From contig CAMVNL010000019.1 of assembly GCA_947168785.1 (NCBI GenBank), positions 1-13,525 of the forward strand: a stretch of 13,525 nucleotides of DNA, read 5' to 3'. The notes below the pieces were generated by a model. That model searched no databases. It saw nothing but the letters and a program-made list of their open reading frames with translations, and was not told the DNA's origin. The DNA is from an uncultured Clostridia bacterium (lineage in GTDB: Bacteria; Bacillota; Clostridia; Oscillospirales; Acutalibacteraceae). The position numbers and the translations under genes were made by a program. Within the stretch, counting starts at the first letter, position 1. Every line of letters starts with the position of its first letter. Of this stretch, positions 1 through 6,238 are shown piece after piece.

Positions 1-1
1 G

Positions 2-799
2 GGGGAGCCCGGCGTGCGGGTGCGGCTCTACCGACCCGCCGATGACGACGGAAGCCTGCTGCCGATCCTCTTTAACGTGCACGGCGGCGGGTGGATCTTC
101 GGCGACGCGGAGGGCGTGGACCTGCAGTCCCAGTACCTTGCCAACCACCTGCGCTGCTTCGTGGTCAACGTGGATTACCGCCTGCTGGATGAAAAGCCCT
201 TCCCCTATCCCCAGCGGGAGGCGGCGGACGCGGCGGCTTATTTCATCGCCCGCGCGTCGGAATTCCACGCGGACCCGGACCGGACGGCGGTGATGGGCTA
301 TTCCGCCGGCGGCCACATCGCGGCCGGGGCGGCCATGCTGCTGCGGGACCGGGGCGTGAAACTGACGACGCAGGTGCTGGGTTATCCCTTCCTGGATTTC
401 ATCGGCTTCAACTGCGCCGAGTACACCGGCTTCAAGGGCGCCTTCGGGGCCTTCTTCAACCGCTTTGCCCAGAACGTGCTGTTTGAAAAAATGCCCAAGG
501 AGACGGCGCTGCTTTCCCCCGCCAACGCCGCGCCGGAACTGCTGCGGGGCCTTGCCCCGGCGGTGATCGTCTCCTGCGGGAACGGCGACCCCCTGCTGCC
601 CCAGGCGGAGGCCTACGCCGCCAAACTGAAAGAGGCGGGCGTGCCCACCGTCTACCGGGAGGTCAAAGAGGCCATCCACGGTTTTCTGGAGCACAACTTC
701 AAAGACGACCCCGCCGTATTCGAAAACGAAGACGAACAGGACCGCCTGATGCGGGAAGCGGTGGATTTCATCGCCGGGCAGCACATCTTCGGCGAGTGA
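2..799 (+). CDS. Alpha/beta hydrolase, HSL/Abhydrolase_3 family (5' truncated)
   Basis: Probable carboxylesterase or lipase of the hormone-sensitive-lipase-like (Abhydrolase_3) group. The frame is open to the left edge (G-E-P-G-V-R...), so the true start lies outside the window. A GTG at 14 is possible but would leave an unusually short N-terminus. Counting from codon 14 as residue 1, the oxyanion-hole motif HGGGW is at 23-27, the nucleophile elbow GYSAGG at 95-100 (Ser97), the likely acid Asp192 in GNGDPLLP, and His222 in IHGF, so the full catalytic triad is visible. There is no membrane segment in the visible part, which suggests a cytoplasmic enzyme. The substrate cannot be told from sequence. 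A strong terminator follows 36 bp after the stop, so this is the last gene of its transcript. Family assignment is confident. Confidence 0.9.
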   Translation, partial: GEPGVRVRLYRPADDDGSLLPILFNVHGGGWIFGDAEGVDLQSQYLANHLRCFVVNVDYRLLDEKPFPYPQREAADAAAYFIARASEFHADPDRTAVMGYSAGGHIAAGAAMLLRDRGVKLTTQVLGYPFLDFIGFNCAEYTGFKGAFGAFFNRFAQNVLFEKMPKETALLSPANAAPELLRGLAPAVIVSCGNGDPLLPQAEAYAAKLKEAGVPTVYREVKEAIHGFLEHNFKDDPAVFENEDEQDRLMREAVDFIAGQHIFGE

Positions 800-834
800 G
801 AAAAAACGGTCAGAATCGAACAAGATGGCAACGC

Positions 835-871
835 AAAACGGATCCCGGTTCACTTCCGGGATCCGTTTTTT
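835..871 (+). terminator. Rho-independent terminator
   Basis: A perfect 14-bp stem (835-848 with 856-869, core CGGATCCCGG) and a 7-nt loop run into a T tract at 866-871. It ends the alpha/beta hydrolase transcript. The A-run at 835-838 gives a weaker U tract on the other strand, so it may also stop minus-strand transcription arriving from the DUF5071 gene. Confidence 0.92.
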
Positions 872-977
872 GTCGATATCGTGAAAGCAAGTATTTTGGT
901 TCATCACGGATCATTGTGGGATGTCTCATTTAGCGGGAATGTCGGGCAGTTGTCTCTTACGCAAAATGCAATCCTAT

Positions 978-1343
978 TTACCGCAGCGAGGTCAGGTTCC
1001 GCCGCCAGACTTCGTCGCCGGACTCCTCCGCCATGTGCATACAGATTTGTCTTTCCTGTTCGATTTCTTCCGGGAAAAATTGTGTGAGCCGATCAAAAAC
1101 ACGGTCTGCGCCGAGCCACGTCAGGTCCTTGAGCCATTCCAGCAGGTCGAACAGATAGGGCTTCAGCTCGGCGTCGGTCTTACCCACGAGGATCTCCGCG
1201 CAGCCATCCCAATACCGTTTTCCTTCCCGCGGCTGGCAAAAGACGGAGAGAAACCGCACCTTCCGTCCCTCCTCGATCCCCTTTCGCCGGGTTTCTGCAT
1301 CCGTGCCGTCGGCAATCATCTCGAAAATCCTGTCGATCTCCAC
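978..1343 (-). CDS. DUF5071-like small helical protein
   Basis: About 121 residues, no signal peptide, function unknown. The C-terminal half (ELKPYLFDLLEWLKDLTW, then GADRVFDRL and DEVWRRNL) resembles from memory the DUF5071 domain, a small helical-repeat-like domain in clostridial and bacillar proteins. The frame stays open up to 1454. I prefer the GTG at 1341-1343 because a GGGAGG Shine-Dalgarno site (plus-strand 1355-1360) lies 11 nt upstream. The upstream extension would also run through a rho-independent terminator (1416-1450) and a degenerate REP copy (1386-1408), and it encodes an atypical Arg-rich stretch. I see no good promoter between that terminator and the start, so expression is uncertain. 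The family call is from the C-terminal pattern only. Confidence 0.62.
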   Translation of the reverse strand: MEIDRIFEMIADGTDAETRRKGIEEGRKVRFLSVFCQPREGKRYWDGCAEILVGKTDAELKPYLFDLLEWLKDLTWLGADRVFDRLTQFFPEEIEQERQICMHMAEESGDEVWRRNLTSLR

Positions 1344-1385
1344 TTTTTCATTTTCCTCCCGCAAAAAGAGTTGTTTGTACCACAA

Positions 1386-1408
1386 GCGGCACTGAGTGCT
1401 GCGCTGCC
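1386..1408 (-). repeat. Degenerate solo REP copy (subfamily A)
   Basis: Read on the minus strand, this matches the subfamily A REP arm with a GCAG head instead of GTAG, CAGCAC in place of CGGCAC, and one missing C in the loop. The hairpin partner GTGCCG is intact. It sits between a minus-strand terminator and the Shine-Dalgarno site of the DUF5071 gene. I read it as a decayed copy. Confidence 0.6.
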
Positions 1409-1415
1409 TTCGTTC

Positions 1416-1450
1416 AAAAAAAAGGCGGCCGGTTGATCCCGCCGACCGCC
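1416..1450 (-). terminator. Rho-independent terminator, minus strand
   Basis: On the minus strand a 9-bp GC-rich stem (plus 1442-1450 with 1424-1432) is followed by eight U (plus 1416-1423). One position forms a U-G wobble in minus-strand RNA but a C-A mismatch in plus-strand RNA, so the structure suits minus-strand transcription. It probably ends the lipase/DUF2804 transcript after the REPIN-like element. Confidence 0.82.
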
Positions 1451-1460
1451 GCACATTTTT

Positions 1461-1765
1461 CTAAAAACTAAGAACTAACTCAACTTTCCCACTTGATGGA
1501 ATGAAACAAATCTACAAAATGCCGATCTGTTGGCCCATGCGGTAGCGCGGCACCTCAGTGCCGCTCGGAGCGCAAACTACTTTTTTGCAAACTGAAAATG
1601 AGTGATTTTCCCAAAAGCAGAACGGTTAAGCTGATTTTTTAGGTCGCTGATATGTAACTTTGGCAGATAGCGGCACTGAGGTGCCGCGCTACCGAGTGCA
1701 AATCAGCAGCCACCAATCCATCTTTGCAAAAGTGGGAAAGTTGAAGAACTAACGACTAAGAACTG
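1461..1765. repeat. Nested inverted-repeat element filling the DUF2804-DUF5071 gap
   Basis: From outside in: short heptad-like runs of the form ACTAANN at 1468-1481 and 1748-1765; a perfect 15-bp inverted repeat, 1480-1494 against 1730-1744 (TCAACTTTCCCACTT and complement); a further GATGGA/TCCATC pairing; then the paired REP arms at 1541-1565 and 1669-1693. Almost the whole gap between the two genes is explained by this layered symmetry. No coding potential was seen in it. Confidence 0.75.
1541..1693. repeat. REPIN-like element, subfamily A
   Basis: Two 25-bp arms (1541-1565 and 1669-1693) are perfect inverted copies of each other with GTAG heads facing outward. Each arm is itself a hairpin: GCGGCAC, loop CTCA, GTGCCGC. 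The spacer is about 100 bp and holds a small hairpin, GAAAAT-GAGTG-ATTTTC, at 1594-1610. A GTAG tetranucleotide next to an imperfect palindrome, paired in inverted orientation, is the defining layout of REP/REPIN elements moved by RAYT (TnpA_REP) transposases. No such transposase is in the window. Confidence 0.82.
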
Positions 1766-1766
1766 C

Positions 1767-2840
1767 TTACCACCGATTCTCCACGTACTCGCAGAAGGCG
1801 TACATGTCCTTGATCTCCAGCACCGTGCCGTCGTCAAGGGTGACCTTGCCGCTCCACAGGCCGTGGACCTGATGGCTGTGCATGCGCATGACCAGCACGT
1901 TCAGGTCGGAATGGTGGTCGTAGAAGGGCTTCATGGTCAGTTCAAAGCGGCCGTCCTCGGATTTGAAGACCCAGTCCTTCATATAGCCGTCGGGCTTGGG
2001 GAAGGTCTCCACGTCCACCGCGCCGAACTTGTGGGCCTTGCCGTCGTAGAAGACGCAGGTCTCGGTGGCGTTGGACTCATCGCCGATGCCCCAGGTGATC
2101 TCAAACCCAAACAGGTGCTTGTCGCCCTTTTCGTCGGTGAGATACGCGGAGCCGTTGCCCCAGTACCACACGAGGGAATAGGGCGTGCAGACGCGGCCCC
2201 AGTCCAGCACACAGAAGGTGTCGTCCTTGCTGAAATTGTAAACGCCGTCTTTTGTTTTGAAGGCGCCTTCGCAGGGCATGCAGTTCTGCTTGGTGGTCAT
2301 GAAATAGCGGTCCGGGAAGCCCTTGAAGGGCAGAACGGTAGTGATATTCTCAAGGCCCGGCAGAATATCCATTTGGAACTGACATTCCACCTCGCCCATT
2401 TTGAAGGAGATGGTGCGGGAGGTCTCTTTGGTATCAAATTCAAAGGAGGCCTTGCCGATGGTCATCTGCACGTGGTTGGGTACGTCGCCCTTGGGGGGCA
2501 GCACGTATTTATCCTTGCCGCCGAGGAAGGGCGACATGGCGGTGCACAGCGTTTTGCCGGCGGTCAGGTCCACCAGCACCGCGGAGACGTAGCCGCCCAG
2601 GGAAATATTGGCGAAGCTGATCTGCGCCATGTATTTGCCGTTGGAGAGCTGGTAGAAGTCCCACTCCTTGCGGCGCATGGGATGGGCCACCTTGTAGCGG
2701 TCATAGTTGAACACGTTGTGCCGCGCCCACCCGGGGGACATCAGCGTGCCGTCCGGCCCGAGCAACGGAGTCTCCTTTGCGTACTCTTTTTGGGCGCTCT
2801 TCCACGCGCCGTCCATCCAGCTGCTGTAAGTTTTTTCCAT
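1767..2840 (-). CDS. DUF2804 family protein
   Basis: 357 residues with no signal peptide, so presumably cytoplasmic. It resembles the DUF2804 family, whose biochemical role I do not know. Supporting features are DWGR at 213-216 followed by a WYW cluster at 225-227, the stretch from TWGIGDESNATE to FYDGKAHK (249-271), and the C-terminal beta-rich part ending in VENRW. Start: ATG with an AGAAAGGGG Shine-Dalgarno site (plus 2849-2857) 8 nt upstream. It lies downstream of the secreted lipase on the same strand. I see no terminator between them, only a 158-bp REPIN-like element, so cotranscription is possible. No convincing promoter of its own is visible. Its own transcript probably stops at the minus-strand terminator at 1416-1450. 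Confidence 0.85.
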   Translation of the reverse strand: MEKTYSSWMDGAWKSAQKEYAKETPLLGPDGTLMSPGWARHNVFNYDRYKVAHPMRRKEWDFYQLSNGKYMAQISFANISLGGYVSAVLVDLTAGKTLCTAMSPFLGGKDKYVLPPKGDVPNHVQMTIGKASFEFDTKETSRTISFKMGEVECQFQMDILPGLENITTVLPFKGFPDRYFMTTKQNCMPCEGAFKTKDGVYNFSKDDTFCVLDWGRVCTPYSLVWYWGNGSAYLTDEKGDKHLFGFEITWGIGDESNATETCVFYDGKAHKFGAVDVETFPKPDGYMKDWVFKSEDGRFELTMKPFYDHHSDLNVLVMRMHSHQVHGLWSGKVTLDDGTVLEIKDMYAFCEYVENRW

Positions 2841-2894
2841 GAGAGAATCCCCTTTCTATGATAAAAATGGATTTGTCGAATTGAAGCGAACCCC

Positions 2895-3052
2895 GTAGCA
2901 CGGCGCCTTGCGCCGTTAATCGAGGGGAAACAACTTTAAAAACGTAAGAAATCGGAACTGCGTTGCAACGGTGCGGGTCTCCGGTGGAGACCTCTGCCGC
3001 AGGCAGAAGCACCGACCGAGCCGGCAGGCGAGACCGCAAGGCGCCGTGCTAC
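2895..3052. repeat. REPIN-like element, subfamily B
   Basis: The left arm at 2895-2915 starts GTAGCACGGCGCC and forms the hairpin CGGCG-CCTTG-CGCCG. The right arm at 3035-3052 is the inverted copy of its first 18 bases but has lost the last three, so its hairpin is imperfect. GTAG heads face outward. It lies between the lipase and DUF2804 genes. The spacer contains a compact three-way-junction fold (2969-3014). The left flank CCCC-GTAGC is shared with the element at 11218. Confidence 0.78.
2969..3014. other. Compact three-way-junction fold
   Basis: Three perfect helices in 46 bases: P1 CGGTGC/GCACCG (2969-2974 with 3009-3014), P2 GGTCTCC/GGAGACC (2976-2982 with 2986-2992, loop GGT) and P3 TCTGCC/GGCAGA (2993-2998 with 3002-3007, loop GCA). 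Only one base is unpaired on each side of P1 (2975, 3008). It could fold as RNA on either strand or as single-stranded DNA. Function unknown. Confidence 0.7.
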
Positions 3053-3081
3053 GGTGTACGCCTGCGGCGCTGTAATTGTAT

Positions 3082-4575
3082 TTACCGCTTAAAAAGATTT
3101 TTGAAGAAATCGATGATCTTCTGGAAAAACGCCTTGATGCGGTCGAGGAGGGTCTGCTTCGCCGGGACGCCGGGGTCGGCGTTCAATGCGCCGCCCTCGC
3201 TGACCATGAAGCGGGAATAACCCGACAGGGACGCCACCGTCTCCTGTCCCTCCGCCCGGACCAGCGTATCCACCAGCGCGTCGATGCCCTGATTATGCTC
3301 GGAGTGGGGTAGGTTCCGCACGAACCAGGTCTGCTCCGGGAACAGGCAGGTGGAGGCGTCGATGGACTTATCGGGGGAAACATACGCTTCCTCCGCATTC
3401 GCCAGGTATTCGTCGGAAAGGGTCTCGCCGTAGTCGGCGACCGTCGCGCCGAAGGAGGCGTATTTCAGGTCGATGGTGCCGTCGCTCTGGTTCTTGTAGT
3501 AGGGCGTCACCGGGATGGAGGACCAGCCGTAGCGGGCGATGACGAACACGTTGGCCGTGTCGTTGAGGGCCAGCAGCTTCTCGGTCTTGTGGGGGCGGAT
3601 CTCCGCGTTGAAGGCCTCGATCTTCGCCTTCAGCCCGTCGTGGGAGCCGTCGGGCCACACGTCCTCAAAAATATATTTCATGGCTCCGTCGATGAACTCG
3701 TCCGGGATCATGGACCAGATGGTCAGCCACCCCGCGAACAGGGGCGCGACGCTCTCCGGCACCGCCCGGGGAGAGAGGTCCTCCAGCAGCTTGTTGCCCC
3801 GGTCGCTGATCAGGTCCAGCAGGCCCGCCTTGCCGAGGATCTCAAAAATGCCGTTGAGCAGGGCTTTTGCGTCCACGGAATTGAAAGCGTAGCGCATATA
3901 CTTGACGATGGCGTCGCCGGACAGCTTCATTTCGCCGCTCAGCAGCCCGCCGTTGAAGCTTTCGCCGAAGATGGCGGTGGAGTTGAACACCACGTTTTTC
4001 ACCTTGTCAAGGCCGTATTTCGTCAGGTAGGTGAGGGTGATAACGCCCCCGAGGCTGTGGCACTCGATAGAGACCTTGTCGCTGCCGGCGCTCTGCCGGA
4101 TGTACTCCACAAAGTCGTTGAGCTGGGAAGCGATCTCCAGCGGGTCGATGCGCCAGTCGTAGTGGAAGATATACACGCCTCCCTTTTTGACCATCCCCTC
4201 CGGAGGATAGGAAAAGATCACGCCGGTGTTGCCCTTGGGGTTGCCGTTCGCATCCAGCTCCACCGCGTCGAACATGGCGTTCACCAGCGGGATCACGGAG
4301 TCGCAGAGTTTATCCGCGTTGCGGTCAACGGCGTACCGGGCCAGCGCGGGCACGGCGCCCTTCACCACGTTCAGGATATCCTCCGTTTTCGGCGGCCAGG
4401 CCAGCCCCTTGTCGGGGTCGTCCTTATCCAGATACAGGTCGGTGGACATGAAGCCGGGCACGTAGATAATGGGCACGCTCTCCCCCGCCGCCATGGCAAG
4501 GCAGGGAACGAAGGCGCCGCACAGCAGCACGGCCGCGATAAGACAGGATAACAGCTTACGGATTCGGTTTTTCAT
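3082..4575 (-). CDS. Secreted LCAT-like lipase/acyltransferase (alpha/beta hydrolase)
   Basis: 497 residues. A signal peptide spans about 1-30 (basic MKNRIRKLL, hydrophobic core, cleavage near AMAA), so it acts outside the membrane. PIIYVPGF at 35-42 is the first strand and oxyanion loop. The nucleophile motif ECHSLGG puts Ser174 at the elbow, with Cys172 where the usual GxSxG has Gly. DGTI at 365-368 and HSEHN at 424-428 are candidate acid and histidine regions. The overall pattern resembles lecithin:cholesterol acyltransferase-like lipases. The C-terminal 475-497 is an amphipathic, Phe- and Lys-rich helix like the tail of the secreted phosphoesterase in this window. Start: ATG with AAAAGGGGGA 7 nt upstream (plus 4583-4592) and a good promoter at 4603-4631. 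It is divergent from the DUF2974 gene. The substrate is unknown. Confidence 0.86.
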   Translation of the reverse strand: MKNRIRKLLSCLIAAVLLCGAFVPCLAMAAGESVPIIYVPGFMSTDLYLDKDDPDKGLAWPPKTEDILNVVKGAVPALARYAVDRNADKLCDSVIPLVNAMFDAVELDANGNPKGNTGVIFSYPPEGMVKKGGVYIFHYDWRIDPLEIASQLNDFVEYIRQSAGSDKVSIECHSLGGVITLTYLTKYGLDKVKNVVFNSTAIFGESFNGGLLSGEMKLSGDAIVKYMRYAFNSVDAKALLNGIFEILGKAGLLDLISDRGNKLLEDLSPRAVPESVAPLFAGWLTIWSMIPDEFIDGAMKYIFEDVWPDGSHDGLKAKIEAFNAEIRPHKTEKLLALNDTANVFVIARYGWSSIPVTPYYKNQSDGTIDLKYASFGATVADYGETLSDEYLANAEEAYVSPDKSIDASTCLFPEQTWFVRNLPHSEHNQGIDALVDTLVRAEGQETVASLSGYSRFMVSEGGALNADPGVPAKQTLLDRIKAFFQKIIDFFKNLFKR

Positions 4576-4602
4576 TTGTCAATCCCCCTTTTGCTTTTAT
4601 TA

Positions 4603-4631
4603 AGCATAACATTTTTATTCGGTTTTGTCCA
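4603..4631 (-). promoter_or_regulatory. Sigma-A-type promoter of the lipase gene
   Basis: On the minus strand, TGGACA (plus 4626-4631), exactly 17 bp, then TATGCT (plus 4603-4608). It lies 28 bp upstream of the lipase ATG. It is one mismatch from the -35 consensus and two from the -10 consensus. Confidence 0.7.
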
Positions 4632-4635
4632 TATA

Positions 4636-4692
4636 TTTTGCAGAAATACCAATGTTTTTTCGGCGAAATGTTCCAAAACCATTTCTGCAAAA
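4636..4692. promoter_or_regulatory. 12-bp perfect inverted repeat between divergent promoters (candidate operator)
   Basis: TTTTGCAGAAAT at 4636-4647 and its exact complement ATTTCTGCAAAA at 4681-4692, 33 bp apart. The left arm begins 4 bp upstream of the lipase promoter -35 box. The right arm ends 39 bp upstream of the -35 box of the plus-strand promoter. The placement suits a shared regulator of both hydrolase genes, but no regulator gene is in the window. Confidence 0.5.
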
Positions 4693-4731
4693 GAAAGCGC
4701 CGTCTTTGCCGCATTTTCTCCGGTTTGCACA

Positions 4732-4760
4732 TTGACAAGAAAATACCCTTTTGATAAAAT
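4732..4760 (+). promoter_or_regulatory. Sigma-A-type promoter of the DUF2974 gene
   Basis: A perfect TTGACA at 4732-4737, a 17-bp spacer and TAAAAT at 4755-4760 (one mismatch), 41 bp before the ATG at 4802. Confidence 0.82.
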
Positions 4761-4801
4761 ATACAGTAGAATATTGTTTCAAAGAAAAGAGGAGATCGGA
4801 C

Positions 4802-6010
4802 ATGAGACCCCTGTTGGAATACATCCGGGATTTCGGGAACCTGACGTTTGAGGAGAAACCCTTCTGCGATATGGACAATATCGCCCTGTGCGAAGCGTTT
4901 TATATGGATATCGAGCGGGCCGCCCCCAACCATTTTGAAGACGAGCCTATGCCCTTCGACGTAATGGCGCGGAAGATGTTCGAGCTGAACGGCAACAAGA
5001 ACGTCCCCATGGGGCTGATCCTTGACAAGAGCGTCAGCGAAGTGGTAATGGCCATGGGCAAAACGCGGCGGTTTGCCGAGGTGAAGGTCACCGCCTGCCA
5101 TGCCGTTTACAGCGTTGACCCGCCCATCCAGTTCGACGCGGGCACCTTCATCCTGCCGGACGGCACAAAAGTGATCACCTACCGCGGCACCGACGACACG
5201 CTGGTGGGATGGTATGAGGACACCATGATCATGACCAACAAGAAGATGCCCTCCAACGATCTGGCGGCGGAATACCTCACCGAGGCCGACGAGAAATTCA
5301 AGGACGGCGCGTTCATTGTCACCGGACACTCCAAGGGCGGCAACCTGGCGCTGTACGCGGCGCTGAACTGCTCTCAGTCCGCCCGGGACCGCATCGTGAC
5401 CCTCTACAACAACGACGGCCCCGGCTTTGCCGATTACGACTATCTGGATTCCAAGGCATATAAGGAGCTGCTGCCCCGCTACAAGCACTTTATGCCCAGC
5501 AACGGCTTCTTCGGCCTGATGCTGGCCTATGACAACGATTATGAGACCATCAAGAGCAGCCGTCTTCTGCCGCCGTTGGCCCACGACCTGACCAGCTGGA
5601 AGCACAAGGACGGGGAGCTGATGGTGACGGACGGCCTTTCCCCCATGGGCAAGATCAACGACCGGGCCTTCAACCCCATCTTCATGAACATCAACGAAGA
5701 GCAGGGCGAGGTCTTCGGCAAGGTGGCCTATACGGTGCTGCAGGGCACCGGGCAAAAGGGCCTGCTGGACGTGGCGAAAAACGCCCCCGCCGCCCTTTCC
5801 GGCGCGGCGCAGGCCTGGAACTCCTTCGACGACGAGACGAAGGAGAGCTTCAAGGATATTTTCAAGGGCTCCAAGGACGTGGTGATCCTCGCCATCCGTA
5901 CCGTCCGCGAGGAGACCATGCCGGTCTTCTCCCAGCGGGTCAACAACGTGGTGCGCATGTTCACCGATCTGCGTCAGAAGGAGTTTGCCAAAATCAAGGC
6001 CACGGCGTGA
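4802..6010 (+). CDS. DUF2974 (Mbeg1-like) alpha/beta hydrolase
   Basis: 402 residues, cytoplasmic, with no signal peptide or membrane segment. YRGTDD at 127-132 is the lipase-3-like oxyanion region, GHSKGG at 175-180 gives nucleophile Ser177, NNDGPGF gives the likely acid Asp205, and His261 in LAHDLTSW completes the triad. This set is characteristic of Mbeg1-like DUF2974 proteins of Firmicutes, predicted lipase-like hydrolases of unknown substrate. The frame extends upstream to a TTG at 4751. I chose the ATG at 4802 because an AGGAG site (4790-4794) sits 7 nt upstream and the promoter -10 box (4755-4760) lies inside the extension. It is divergent from the secreted lipase and faces the same 12-bp inverted repeat. 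No terminator follows. Heptad repeats begin 5 bp after the stop. Confidence 0.9.
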   Translation: MRPLLEYIRDFGNLTFEEKPFCDMDNIALCEAFYMDIERAAPNHFEDEPMPFDVMARKMFELNGNKNVPMGLILDKSVSEVVMAMGKTRRFAEVKVTACHAVYSVDPPIQFDAGTFILPDGTKVITYRGTDDTLVGWYEDTMIMTNKKMPSNDLAAEYLTEADEKFKDGAFIVTGHSKGGNLALYAALNCSQSARDRIVTLYNNDGPGFADYDYLDSKAYKELLPRYKHFMPSNGFFGLMLAYDNDYETIKSSRLLPPLAHDLTSWKHKDGELMVTDGLSPMGKINDRAFNPIFMNINEEQGEVFGKVAYTVLQGTGQKGLLDVAKNAPAALSGAAQAWNSFDDETKESFKDIFKGSKDVVILAIRTVREETMPVFSQRVNNVVRMFTDLRQKEFAKIKATA

Positions 6011-6015
6011 CGCGC

Positions 6016-6050
6016 GGCTAGTGGTTAGTGACTAGTGGCTAGTGATTAGT
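6016..6050 (+). repeat. Five tandem heptads, left arm
   Basis: Five uninterrupted 7-base units fitting G(G/A)(C/T)TAGT, at 6016, 6023, 6030, 6037 and 6044. They begin 5 bp after the DUF2974 stop codon. The units vary only at positions 2 and 3. The complementary set is at 6155-6182. Confidence 0.85.
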
Positions 6051-6132
6051 ATAAGCCATAAGATGATAGCTGTAAGATGCAATATCAAAGTGATTCGCTG
6101 TCGTCGACACCTGCGCTCATAACTTGACTATC

Positions 6133-6182
6133 AACCTGCCACTAACAACCTGCTACTAGCCACTAATCACTAACCACTAACC
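6133..6182 (-). repeat. Tandem heptads, right arm, inverted
   Basis: Four uninterrupted units fitting ACTA(A/G)(C/T)C at 6155-6182 are the reverse complement of the left heptad array. Just before them, AACCTGCCACTAAC (6133-6146) is repeated as AACCTGCTACTAGC (6147-6160). The two arrays enclose about 100 bp in which I see no gene, promoter or further structure. A transcript through here could form a long imperfect hairpin. Confidence 0.8.
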
Positions 6183-6200
6183 ACTCTACATTCCTTCATG

Positions 6201-6221
6201 CGGCGCAAGGCGCCGTGCTAC
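6201..6221 (-). repeat. Solo REP, subfamily B
   Basis: An exact 21-bp inverted copy of the left arm at 2895-2915, with hairpin CGGCG/CGCCG and the GTAG head facing right. No partner arm is seen nearby. It ends 17 bp before the ATG of the GH43 gene. Confidence 0.8.
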
Positions 6222-6238
6222 TGCCTATTGCCTGAATC

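Noticed and set aside
1863..2861. Plus-strand open frame of 332 codons opposite the DUF2804 gene
   Set aside because: His-, Gly- and Val-rich shadow of the minus-strand gene, which has a good ribosome-binding site and family-like motifs.
4556..5755. Minus-strand open frame of 399 codons opposite the DUF2974 gene
   Set aside because: It crosses two promoters and the intergenic region and has shadow-type composition. The plus frame has a complete catalytic triad.
6016..6182. CRISPR array
   Set aside because: Units are 7 bases with no spacers, the two arrays are inverted relative to each other, and no cas genes are present.
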